The notes beneath the pieces were generated by a model. That model was not told the origin of the DNA and did not search any database. It saw only the letters and a list, made by a program, of their open reading frames with translations. Below, in pieces: positions 42,791 to 54,316 of a stretch of 64,000 bases of DNA. The DNA is from Diphasiastrum complanatum (Eukaryota > Streptophyta > Lycopodiopsida > Lycopodiales > Lycopodiaceae), in NCBI GenBank assembly GCA_029204225.1, contig CM055114.1:18308540-18372539 (forward strand), in the 5' to 3' direction. Numbering within the stretch: the stretch's first letter is position 1; each line of letters begins with the position of its first letter. Position numbers and translations under genes: made by a program.

Positions 42791-45129
42791 AATAATATGT
42801 GTATCTCAATAAGCATAAACTTTTAGGGGAATGATTTCTCAAAGTTTGAGCATGTTTCACTTTGGAGGGAAATCCCTCACACAACTGAAAATAACTTCTC
42901 TAGAAACAAGCAAAGAAGCTAAAAAAAACCAACTATCTAAATGGAATATTAGGTTACGATGATTGATAAAACTTTTCGTAAAAAGAATTATATATTTGAA
43001 GAAATGGCATGATATTCAAACATAAAAAGGCATGTCTAGAGTATCCTCTTTTGAAGTGATTAAAATGAATCCAAGTCAACATAGTTCCACAACTTTTATA
43101 GACTTTGCACATGCGGCACACACCTTAGGTTTTACAAGGTTACATGATAAAATAGAGAAAAATGCTATGTAACATTATCAAGTTATGCTTTGACCAAGAA
43201 AAATTGGGTGAGTGTATGTTGTAGTTTGTTAGAAACACGTACATCTCAAATTATGTTATGCTAAGAAATTTTCAATCAAAAATGCCATTCAAAGACAAAT
43301 TTTAAAAGCCTAAGTTATATTCTCAAGCTTTTGTATTAACAAATTGTAGCCTACAAAAGTGCTTATAATATTCTTGAATGAAGAGTAGCATTAAGATTAG
43401 ATGCAATAAAATATACAAAGAAGGTAGATAATCTTGTTTTATTATATGGTTAATGTCTCAAGCAAGGACATTCACCAGAATTTCGTAAGCATAATTTCAA
43501 AAAGACCTAAAAACATTTTTAGTAGTTGAGAAAGTGGCATGAGGTATTGGTATTTTACAAAAACTAGTAGACATTTGTTTGAACATGTCTCCAAAAAATT
43601 TGCCAATCATACCTTGACAATATATTATCCTTTTTATACTTGCATTTCATGACAATATATCGGTTTTACAAAATACTACCAATGTCCTTACTATAAGATG
43701 ATGAATCCCAAATCAAAATTATTTTGCATTTCCTATAGTTGGATGATAGCTCGATTGTGATGGCATTAATATGTACCTATCTTATATATCAACAATCTTG
43801 CAATTGAGCTATTGTCTTTGTTGACCTTTGCTGGTCATAAAGGATTGACTGATGATGTCGATGGGTTGGTACTTCTTGGGCTAACCAATTTGTAAAATTA
43901 CCACAAAAATGCATGTTCATATTATCTTGACTTAATCACTTTCACATGTCCAAACAAATGAATTGTATCCAACTATAAAAATTGGAGGATATTTCAAGAT
44001 ATTATATTGGTCAAGATATTCAAACTTTCATAGAAATTAAACTTGAGCGTGTTTTATTGACTCACTAAGATTAGTGGCACAATGTTTGAACATCCTCCTG
44101 ATTTAAATTTAGGTAATTGCTAGTCACTTTCAAAGGGTCACCAATACTAATAAAGTCCTGTGTTCCACTCTTTTAACTTGATGTCAAGTTGTTAGATTAC
44201 TTTTTCATGAGGATATTTCAAGTTATTTTGTGATTCACTTTGAATGAGCTCCATGTAGACTTAGAAAAGTTTTCAAGAATATAACGGTTTCACATGGTAT
44301 TATTTGTATATGTATACTCACTTCCTTGAATACTCTTAGCCCTTTTCTTTTAAATTACTCATGCAATATGTTGACACTAGTTTTTTCTTTCATTCTTTCT
44401 TGAAGTGCAAATCAAGATCATATCCAAAATACTTATCCATGCTATAACATCATATGCTAGTACTATCCAACTAGGATTCACAAGCTAGTACCAATCAGTA
44501 ACTTAACTAGAATTGCACACAATGAGTTTAAAGTCTTCAAAAGGGTTTATAAGAAGTTTAGAAGGTTAGCTACTAGCATCTATTGAAAGATAGAAGGCAT
44601 AATAATATGGGATTTTGGCCCATTTGTGTACAAGAGTTTTAACTTTCTTTTTTTTTTTTTCCATAAATTGAGCCTTGTGATATGTTGCTAGGCTGATGTG
44701 ACCTCCTTACATGAGAGGTTGTGCCAATTTTTTGATTTTCTATGATTTATTGTATCTAGTTTAATTGTTGCAGAGCGTACTTAAATAGAAAATCATATAA
44801 ATGATGTATATGAGATATTGTTTTCTAAAGATAGCACATTGGAGTGGTAGTTTGTCATAAGTAATGGTTTCTAAGGATTTAGTAGTGAAGAGCATGATGG
44901 AAATGGGACTGGGTATTATATGGTGATGCATGTTTATGGAATGGTAGCTAGTATGGTCAATGATATGATTATGAAAAATCAAACAAATGACCCAAACACC
45001 AAGGAAATGAATGCAATTTGGAATAAATTATAAATGGTCATTTCGCTCCGTAAGAAAAATGGACTAAATCACATCAAATTAACTTGGATTTTACTATGAA
45101 ACATGTAACCTGGATTTTACTATGAAACA
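42791..45129. other. AT-rich spacer
   Basis: No credible coding region, RNA gene or intact repeat recognised. Scattered phrases suggest very old retroelement debris. Confidence 0.5.
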
Positions 45130-46300
45130 CATGAAATGTTGAAGCCTTTTCTCATTTCCCTTAGCAAACGCCAATAGCAAATGCAGAAACATCCACGTAA
45201 CTATGAAATAAAATAGCCTAGTTGGGTGGTCTCAGAAAAGGAGCATTGATTAACCTTTGCTTAAGTTCTTCAAATGCTTTCTGTTGTTCATTCATCCACA
45301 AGTATTCCACTTGTTTCTTCAGTAGATGTGTAAGAGAGGCAGCAATAGAAGCATGATTTTGAATAAATCTCCGGTAATAGTCGACAAGTCCTAAGAAAGC
45401 TCTTAGTTCACATAAATTGGTTGGTATCTGGAGATTTTTATAAGTTTGACTTTATCTTTGTCGACTTGTATTCCTCTGTTAGATATTCTGTGTCCGAGTA
45501 ATATCCCTTCTTTCATACCGAAAAAACATTTATCTGGATGAAGGGATAAACAAGTATCTCTACACCAATGCAATATTAATTTCAGCTTCTGCAAGTGCGT
45601 CTTTATATCACTATATACATAGAAATCATCAATTAATATTTCGAGAAAAGTTCTTAGGAAGGCATCGAAAATTAACATCATGATTCGCTGAAAAGTTGTT
45701 GGAGCGTTACAAAGACCAAAGGGCATTTTGTTGTAGGCATAAGTGCCCCAATCCGTAGTGAATGTAGTCTTTGAACGATCCTCCTTCCGCACTCCAACCT
45801 GATTATAACCAGAAAAACCATCACAGAAATTGTAACGCTCCTGACCAGCAACCTGATCTAAGATGGAATCAGTGAAGGGCAGAGGATGATGATCCTTCGT
45901 TGTGACAACATTGAGTTTGAGAAAATCTTGGCATATTCGTATCTTGCCAGTCTTCTTCTTTGGGACGACAACAATGGATAAAACCCATTCACTGCTTAAA
46001 ACAGGATAGATTATACCTGCCTTAAGGTGTTTGTTGAGTTCGTCCTTAACCATGAGAGAGTACTTAGGATTGAGAAGATATTGTCTCTGTCGAACAGGTA
46101 CAACATCTTCCTTAAGATCATTACGGTGCTCTCCGAATTCTGCAGCTATACCCTTCAAATCGTCGAGCGACCAGGCAAAAACATCTTGATACTCCTTCAA
46201 TAGTTCAGTGAATTCCGCTAACTCCGATTCTCCAGACTTTGAAACATGCACAAATCTGCCAGGTGCAAGTTCAATTAGTTTAGTAGAATATGATACCTTC
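45130..46300 (-). pseudogene. Ty3/gypsy reverse transcriptase fragment
   Basis: A 282-codon open frame (46251-45403) spans most of RT: LLKEYQDVFAWSLDDLKGI, fingers with AGIIYPVLSSEWVLSIVVV, IRICQDFLKLN, palm YNFCDGFSGYNQV, FGLCNAPTTFQRIMM and the catalytic box ILIDDFYVYS with both Asp, then GILLGHRISNRGIQVD. An RNase H start follows in other frames to 45130. Unlike the element at 20132 it keeps the fingers. It is cut on its right near the copia LTR at 46354. The protein-coding frame is unusually well kept for a fragment. Confidence 0.9.
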
Positions 46301-46353
46301 TGTCATACTGGCCTTGGTATGGCCATGAATTTCGCGCATGGTTGACTCCATAG

Positions 46354-47054
46354 TGTGAAGAATTGCCAAAAATTGGCAAATCTAGCTTGATCAAAAACCA
46401 TGTAGTACATTGTAAATATTGTGTATAATTGGGTTTCAAACATCTAAGGCCAAGATGCCATGTGGAAATTACTCCTAATGTATGTTAGGTCAAGTCAAGA
46501 GAGTTGGTCATGTCTATTTGGTGGTCATCCCTACTTTATAGGACCTACACCTAAGTTTAACGTGAAAATTTGACCAACTAGCTACCTACCAAGCATAACT
46601 CTAGGATCTAGGCTAGGGTTTCATTTTAGGGCAAGAAGGGTGAGTTAACTTCCTTATTACATGCTGGAAATCCACCTAACTTCAAGAAGGAAGTTGAATT
46701 TGCTATGTATTCCAAGCTCCCATAGTGAGAAGATAGAAAATTTTTTGGAGCTCATTGGCAATCTCAAGCTAGTTCACTATGTACATTGAGTTTTTGTGAT
46801 CCAAATGAAACCAAATCAATTTCTACTTGTTTCTTAGGTTGAAGGACGTACTACAGCCTGTATTACACACGTGTGGTCTCGGATTTCAATGTTGATCAAG
46901 TCTTCTGATTGTTAATGCTTGTTGTTTGTCAAATTGCCAATCTAGATCAACTTTTTTGTGTCTAGTTTTTTGATAGATTGTTAAGCAAGCATCCAATCAC
47001 TCTTGTGGATCTTTTGTAGATCCATTTATGGTCCTAAATTATAGTACTTTCACA
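46354..47054 (+). repeat. 5' LTR of a second copia family
   Basis: Starts TGTGAAGAATTGCC and ends AGTACTTTCACA, so the termini form a 6-bp inverted repeat TGTGAA/TTCACA. The primer-binding site follows directly. Confidence 0.85.
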
Positions 47055-47067
47055 TGGTATCAGAGCC
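47055..47067 (+). promoter_or_regulatory. Primer-binding site (initiator tRNA-Met)
   Basis: TGGTATCAGAGCC immediately after the LTR. Confidence 0.95.
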
Positions 47068-47504
47068 AAGTACAACAGCATAAGCCATTGATCTAATGCA
47101 AATCCATTTTTAGCAAGTTTTGGTGCTAAAAACTAGTATTGAGAGGGCAAGCTAGAATCTTGATTTTGGTGAGGAGATTTGATCCCAAACTTGGTAGGGG
47201 TCCAAATCCATACTATCCACATGTTTGGGCACCTCTGAACTTGCATTTAATGCATGGTATTCATTTGATCCAAAGAAATTCAATTTGTGAGCTTTTGATG
47301 TAATTTTGGTGGAAATCTTAGGATAAGCTACCAAGATTGAGTGCCATTGATTAGATTTGACATAGGGTCATGAGATCTAATTAATCTAGGCTGAAATCAG
47401 GTCCTCTAAACTTGTTTTACAAGTCTTGAAAGTACATCAAAAAGTGTGAGGGAGATTTAGTCATGTTATTGTCCAAAAATAGCCAAAATTGACAAGATTT
47501 TATT

Positions 47505-47860
47505 GTAAGTAGATTTCACATCATCTTATCTTCATTCCAACTTTGTGAGGGAGTGCTAGAACTAAGATTATAAGTCCATTTGTTGGATTAGAAATCTAAT
47601 TTGAGTGAAAAACTACAAGAGAGAGACCTTAGTGAGTTTCTAGAGACGATCAAATTCATTTCTTGGCAAGATTCGTTTGAAAGTAGTTTTCACTTCATCT
47701 TATCTTCATTCCAGCTTTGTGAGGGAGTGATAGAACTGTGATTATAAGTCCATTTGTTGGATTAGAAATCAAATTTGAGTGAAACACTGCAAGTGTGAGA
47801 CCTTTGTGAGTTTCAAGTCAATCAAATCTATTTCTTGTTTGTAGAAGTCACTAGTAAGAT
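47505..47860 (+). repeat. Direct duplication in copia leader (period 174 bp)
   Basis: The stretch containing TTCATTCCA(A/G)CTTTGTGAGGG at 47531 recurs at 47705, with matching sequence for about 150 bp on each side, between the primer site and gag. Confidence 0.88.
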
Positions 47861-47936
47861 GGGATCTGCTGGAGCATAACTTCTAGAAGCTAGTGAGAGA
47901 TTGAATTCTACAAATTATGTTATTTAGAAGGTTAGG

Positions 47937-48690
47937 ATGGAGTCACTCTTGGTGCTCCAAGACCTTTATGAGTTCTTGATTGAAGATGAAGATGAACCTC
48001 TAGGTGCACAGGAGTTAGCTAGATACAAGAAGAGATCTAGGCTTGCACTTCATTGTGTGAAGATGAATGTGAGCAATGATTTGTTGAGAGAAGTATCAGC
48101 TTGTACTAGTGCTAAAGAGGCTTGGGAGTCTTTAAAATCAATATATGAGTCTAGCAACACTTCTAGAGTTCTTATGCTTAGAAATCAAATTTTGCAAAGC
48201 AAGAGGAGAAGTGAGGAGAGTGCACATGATTATGTACTCAGAATCAAGTCTCTAAATAGGGAGTTGGCTTCCATTGGAGAGAAGATTCATGATGGAGAGC
48301 TTGTACAAATTGTCCTTAATGGTCTAGGAGATGACTTTGCAAATTTGGTCCAAAGTTCTGCCATCCAAGACACTTTGCCAACTATAGAAAAACTTCACAG
48401 TGTATTAGTGGCTGAAAGAATGTAGGATGCTCCATGCAAAATCTAGGATGAGTTCCTTGTCGTTGCAGGATGGTGATGAGAAAGCCAATTTCTCATTCAA
48501 GGGCAAAAAAAAGACCAATGGAAAGAAGAAGCATCCAAAGGAGGCCAAAGAAGAGGATGATGCATCAAGCTCAAAGGACAAGTCAAAGCAGAAATGCTTC
48601 TTTTGTGGAAAGAAGGGGCATTATGCATCTGAATGCTAAAAGAGGATAAGAAGTCGTTTCGTGTGGACGACCTAGTAAAGGTTATCCAAG
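47937..48690 (+). pseudogene. copia gag and nucleocapsid, element truncated afterwards
   Basis: The UBN2-type capsid is open for 162 codons (LARYKKRSRLALHCVKMNVS, SAKEAWESLKSIYESSNTSR, SAHDYVLRIKSLNRELASIG) up to a stop at 48423-48425. In another frame a Lys-rich linker and the knuckle CFFCGKKGHYASEC (CX2CX4HX4C) follow. Nothing recognisable as protease, integrase or RT follows, so only LTR, leader and gag remain. It could be a gag-only derivative or a truncation. Confidence 0.88.
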
Positions 48691-49129
48691 GTAATGTATT
48701 TCCTATTAAAGGTCTTGCCCTTAATTATAAGGAAAGTACTTAGGAGATAAATTCCCGAAATATGACTTTAGGCCTCTTCATGATTTATACTTAACCAGCT
48801 CATATCTTTATTTTCGAGTATATCATGCCATATTTATGTTGATATTCAATTTTTAAAAATAAGGTGGCATCACAATCGAGGTTGGTCTACTGATCTCTAA
48901 TGGGATAATCAATTTGAGATCAGTCGTGGGCATGGCATCCTTCCCTCCTTATTCAAGTTAAGACCTCATAACTTAAAGTTAGGAAAGTTTCTTTTTTTCA
49001 GGCTACCTTCTTGTTTCTAGGAATCATCATTGTCTGTATGACCCTTCCATCAAACCAGATGCTCGGTAACTATACAATTTCTTAATTGTTTAGTTCTAGT
49101 ATACAAGATCTATTCGGGTTCAAGTTGAG
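48691..49129. other. Spacer
   Basis: No coding region recognised; fragments resembling gypsy leader/linker debris. Confidence 0.4.
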
Positions 49130-50330
49130 TCACCCCTGATGATTCATCCAATTGGTCCAATTGGTCTCAGACTTGGTTGAGTTAAAACACAACTCACAAC
49201 ATACCAAGATGCTAATGCATGCATATGAAATGGCTTCTCCCAATCCAAAGGCTATAAGATTGGTATGCTGCAATTTGTATTATATAGTTGAAACTGTCAT
49301 GCCTTTTGTCAGTAATCTCATCTTTCGCATCTCTTTTGAGTAATTTTGTGACGAGCTAGTCCTCTCAACAAATTCAAATAGTTATCTTCGAGGGTAAGGT
49401 CCTCATTCCCTTCACATTGCTTAGAAAATGCAAGCTTTTTATCATTTCAAATTTGCTTGGGTATATGAATAGTCCAGTTTGGAGATTACATGGCCTAGGA
49501 TTACACCTTTATGTGATACTAACATTCATTTAGATGGATTCAAAATAATCCAAGGATGTTGAAAATTTTGGATGCACTTTTCTATATACTACACGTGCTG
49601 GTCCTCTATGATATATGTACACAAATCACCAAGGAAAATTTTCGTAAACCTATTCAAATATTCATGGAGCGCATGAGGCAATACTTGTTTTAATGAAATA
49701 GAAGCATTTAATAACTTTGTAAGCATGTGCACCTCACTTGAATGTAAAAGTAGCATTTTCTTGATTTAAAAAAATATATGTATTTGTTTAGAGCCACTAC
49801 ATCCATTCAAGTAATAAACATCTGGTGGCCTACAACTTCATCTAACATAGCATTAGCTAATGGTACTAGAAATTGATATTTGATTGTAGAAGAATTGAGC
49901 ACAATGTTTTAGGTTGCCAAGTTTTTAGTTGGTCAAGATCATGCCAAGAAGTGACATGCGTCATAGTCAGATTTAGGCTTGTGACTCGGTTCCCATTCTT
50001 TATTTGAAGACAACTCTCACTACAATGTAGATTTCAAATTACAAAGCATATGGCTAACATCCAATACAAAGTAGTTGTTGCTCTTCAATGACATACTACA
50101 TGATAGATTAGGTAGCTCATTGAAAGCCACAACTAATTTGTAACTATAAAGAAGTGTCACTTATGGAGTAGAGGTGATGTAAGATTATCAATCATGAATG
50201 TACCATCCCTTGATGTTTTAATGTCATTGATATATATCAAAGGCATTGTAGTCAACAAGGAAATAACCAATTTAGAACTATCTATAAATAATATTCATTC
50301 TTTGTAAAGATTAGTGAGTACACTCTTTAT
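49130..50330 (-). pseudogene. Heavily decayed gypsy RT remnant
   Basis: With many frame changes the minus strand still reads like gypsy RT: LHEYLNRFTKIFLGDLCTY (where FLDDF is expected), a segment ending LNPSK, then HKGVILGHVIS and a connection-like stretch toward RNase H. The order and spacing fit the region from the catalytic box to the RT-RNase H boundary. Limits are approximate. Confidence 0.5.
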
Positions 50331-51719
50331 AATAGGTGGTCATCCGAAGATTTCCTTTCCTCTCCTTAAGGCGTGGAGTTTTATATAACATTAGCTACAC
50401 AAAAAGAACATACAAGAAAAAAAAGAACTCTTGTAACATGTTCCTTACTTTTGCTTAGATGGCCTGAATTCATCAATATCCAAAAGTAAGTGAATAAGCT
50501 TGAGCTTGAGTTGACACTATATTGCACATTAGGTGGCACTCATATTTGCCACATGTGGTAAACTTAAATCCACCAACTTTTGGGCCCAATTGAGTTGGGC
50601 AACAAGGCTTGTAATCTTCGCCCACCAATCATAAGAAAAAAGCCATTCCCTTTCGGTTGACTTTTGAAAGCTAAATATTTTGTTCCTTTTGCCCATGGCA
50701 TTACACTCTAGCCTTTTTGAGATTCATGCATTGGGATAAATTATAATGTAAAATATTCTCAAGCAAAATGTGATGCACGATTAAAAAAAAAAATCAGGAC
50801 TCTTTCTAGTAAAATGTAATCACTATACATTACATTGGGAAGGGGAAAAAATTTCTATGCCTTAGAGAGTCCTTGCCCTTGGATTTTAGAGCCTAGGCCC
50901 AAGGCACTACATGGCTTGAATGTGAAGATTTGTTTGGATTCTCAAATCCACAAAATTTTGGATTCAAACATTTCTATCCATGGCCCTCCACAACGAGCCT
51001 TGGGCTCAAGTTCTCAAAGCTAGACCCTCCACTAGCCTTAGGTTCTCAAATCCAGGTCACATCGTGCAACCTGGACTATCCATTTTGGGCAAATCATCTG
51101 AAGTAATCCGTCGTGGCAATTAAGTCTATAAAATTTTGATTATTTGCCAACATTTGACGTCATCATTACCCTTTTTTTGCCGTGCATGATTCTCACATCA
51201 ACAAATCATGTGTTACATAATGGACATTGACTTGGCAAACATCCTACAATAATCAAAGTAGTCGCTCTTGCCCAACCCCACGTTGGCGTAGTGACATCTT
51301 AGGAGCTGTGCTCAAAAGAATCCATAAAAATTGTCATAAAATTAATGTAAATGTTGTATATTAGACCATTACGGAGCTAATTCAATGCTTGAAAAAATAG
51401 ACAATCTATAAGAATGAAATCTACATTATTTCTCAAAAATTGATATCATGAAATAGATTGTCTATGTAAGCATACAAACCCTTTCATGAGTAATAGTCCT
51501 CAAAAAAATCGAGAAAAAAGTATAGCTATTATGAGGAAAACTCGAAAAAGGTTCCGCAAGGACTCAAGCAAAAGGAAAAAGAAAAAAAGAAAGAAAAATG
51601 AGACATTTATCTCCCAAATTCCAATGGCTATGAAATTTGAATTATTCAAACTAAACTTTGAGACAAAAGGCCTGTTCAATGGACACTTTATTTGATGTAT
51701 CTTACTGGATCGCCAGAAT
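50331..51719. other. AT-rich spacer
   Basis: No gene seen. A partial match to the SINE-like phrase lies near 51286-51310. Confidence 0.45.
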
Positions 51720-52300
51720 AGTAAGCGCGCCACCGTTGCATAGTCTCAAGGGCATGCAGATTAGGCCACGTGTCAAAGATAAGCCACTTAAAGGTCTCCA
51801 AGTGGCAGCTGTGACGCGTGGCTAGCATCTAAGTGGGGCTCCGAAATAGTTGTGAGTGTTCCGTGTCTTACACTGCGCGCCACCGCCTGCACTGCGCGGT
51901 CCACCTGCGCTGCAGTTGCAGTCAACTGCGAGACGCCTGCAACCTCGCGTGCCGTCCCGCCGGCCTTTGTCTCATAACGCCAATGTACGACTCAGAGCTG
52001 CTCACCGTTGGATCTCATCACCCACCTTCAAAAGCCGCCACGTCTATATTCAGATTTATTACACGTGGCACGCTAACACGTGGCGAGGATCTAAGTGGTC
52101 GAAGGAGTACTACTGCGCGCTTTTAAGACCCTTGGTGGCGCAGTCCCGCTGGCCTTTATCTCTCAAGTACCACTCAAGGATCCTCACCGTCGGATTCTCC
52201 CACCCACGTTGAGAATCCGCCACGTCTTCAATCGGATACTGTCCACGTGGTAGTGGGACACGTGGCGAGGATCCAGTGTTGGGGCGAAAAGCATGGCGAG
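51720..52300. promoter_or_regulatory. GC-rich promoter-like block with five G-boxes
   Basis: CACGTG occurs at 51767, 52062, 52077, 52244 and 52259. The last four form two pairs, each with 15-bp spacing, inside a direct duplication of period 182 bp (CACCGT(T/C)GGAT..., CCGCCACGTCT..., ACACGTGGCGAGGATC). ACACGTGGC is the classic G-box/ABRE core bound by bZIP and bHLH factors in plants. The block is CpG-rich, unlike the flanking DNA, and a pyrimidine-rich tract (52400-52440) follows, as in plant 5' leaders. It is probably the promoter of the gene beginning at 54317, acting through an upstream leader exon. That link is inference. Confidence 0.65.
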
Positions 52301-54316
52301 CTCTCCAGACCCTTCGTTCTCGGGCCAGCTGCCCTGTACCCTCTCGTCCATTCCATTCCAGACTCCTTCAATGCTCAAAAAATTGGCTTTAAAAACTATC
52401 ACGTTCTCGTCTCGTCTCTCTCTCTCTCTCTCTCTTATTTTATTTCTCGTTCTCTCGTTACGATCGTCGAGTAAGCCTTCCTCTTTGCCTTCGCCTTTCT
52501 TCTTCTTCCTCCTCGTCGTCTCGCCTCGACGAGAGCTTCGAGGCAACGCAGGCAGCTTATCGATCCATCTCTGTTTCTCTGCATTCTTTTCAGTTTTTCT
52601 TGCAGTCTCTGCCGCCCTGGGCCCCTCCCCCTTTGCTGTGTCTCTTTGCTGCGAACAATGCCCGTCTGTCATCATTCCGTGAACCTCTTCACCCTGTGCA
52701 TAAGTCCCCATCACGTCTGGATCCGTGCGCGCACTCCCTCTTCTTAAGTCCCACCCTTACGATCCATTCATCTGGTTCCCTCATCCTTTGAAGCTGGCAT
52801 GGTGGCATCCACCCGGATTTCCCACTATTTTTGCATCCCGGAATGACAACTCTGCCGTCCAGACGTAAGATTAGAAAAGCAGATTGCTACTGAGTGTTGA
52901 GTGATGCATCGTCGGTTTTGCGTTGTTGTTGTTTTGAGAGCCGGTTTGGATCCAGCGTGCCATGGAACTGACGAAAAAATGTGGTAGGTTGAGACTGGAT
53001 CTTGAGTTAAACGTCCGAAAACGCATGGACCAGTTTATCTGTGGTATATTATGGAGTTTTGGTAATGCTAGAGCCTAGGAGCGTTCAATGCACATAATAA
53101 TCATACGTTTGAGGCTTAAAGCTTCATTGCTCGTGATATTTGTGTACTGTTTCGCTCCGTGGATCGGTAATAGTACCTACTACGCAAATAGTGGAGGTTG
53201 TTGAAAAATGGTGTTGAATGATGAACGGACCCGCTCTATTTCGGGCATTTCTGCCAGGAGGACCTTCAGCCCGATTTAAGTCTATTGTTAGCTTCCTCTG
53301 ACCAAGTTCATACTTACTTTGTATAATAAGCTTCCAGCTATGAAGGCTCACAGACTTACGTTTCTACAACGAATTTCCTCTGAAGGCATGTAACAGTACG
53401 CACTGCTTACGCTAACGAACCGACTCTTTTGGACTTTTGGTGCACATATCTGTGGCTATTTGAGCATACATGCGCGCTGCAGCCTGCCAGCGTGTGAGAA
53501 AAAATGAGGTGACACGTAGAGCACAATACAGTGTAGAAAAGTAAGAAAGGCGTGATTTATATCTACGAGCTCCATGTCATTGCATTGGCCTATTGATATA
53601 AAGCCTTTAACTAGCATTGTGCAGAGCCAATCGTAATATCATAGCAATATTGGCCTGCTGTAACGTACGCTGCACTGTTTTGCCGAGCCAATTCTAAGAT
53701 TATCGCAATATTGGCTTCGTGTGTCCTAATTTGCACTATTACGCCCTCTTGCTCATCGAAAATGGCAAACTAATTTGGCTGGGAAAAAAATCTTCATCGA
53801 GAAATGTTTCCTTGGTAATTGTCAATTGATCGGGCTCGACAATGCGAACCATATTCCCGAGTTCTTGCTCCGTCTGTACCTCTTTACTTTTTCTCTCTCC
53901 TACGTCCTCATTTGTATAGCTGTTGGTTGGAGTCAAATTTCAGACCTCATGTAGAGTAAATGATCTCTTCACCACCATGGATGATGGCACTCGTTGGAGT
54001 ATCTCTTAGCATAAAAAACGGATCTTCAGCACTTTCAAGACGAAGCCAATGATGATTAGTGGTGGCTGACGCCTTGTCAAGTAAATAATGACCATTGCTA
54101 AAACGTGGTGTGAGCTGAATTTTACTTGCGAATTGATGCAGGCGTAATATTACTCACCATGACATTACTGTAACCATGAAGAATTTGGTAACGTTAGAGA
54201 TCATGCGCAGTCCTACTGTACACAATAACAAAGAAAGTTAGAGCGCAGACAAGCGCTGTTCAACAGGGGCTGATGTGTAGTCGTTCTTCCTGTGATGAAG
54301 AGTAAGGCAGCTTTTC
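52301..54316 (+). other. Probable 5' leader exon and leader intron of the downstream gene
   Basis: Bases 52375-52860 are CT- and CpG-rich with no convincing protein. A possible donor (GACGTAAGA) lies near 52863, and a possible acceptor (TAAGGCAG) just before the start codon at 54317, so a ~1.4-kb leader intron is plausible. An imperfect ~67-bp-period repeat with GCAATATTGGC lies at 53622-53725. Confidence 0.35.

Noticed and set aside
52293-52682. A 129-codon Ser/Leu-rich protein in the GC-rich block
   Set aside because: Composition follows the CT-rich leader. Several frames are open on both strands there and no domain is visible. More likely a 5' untranslated exon.
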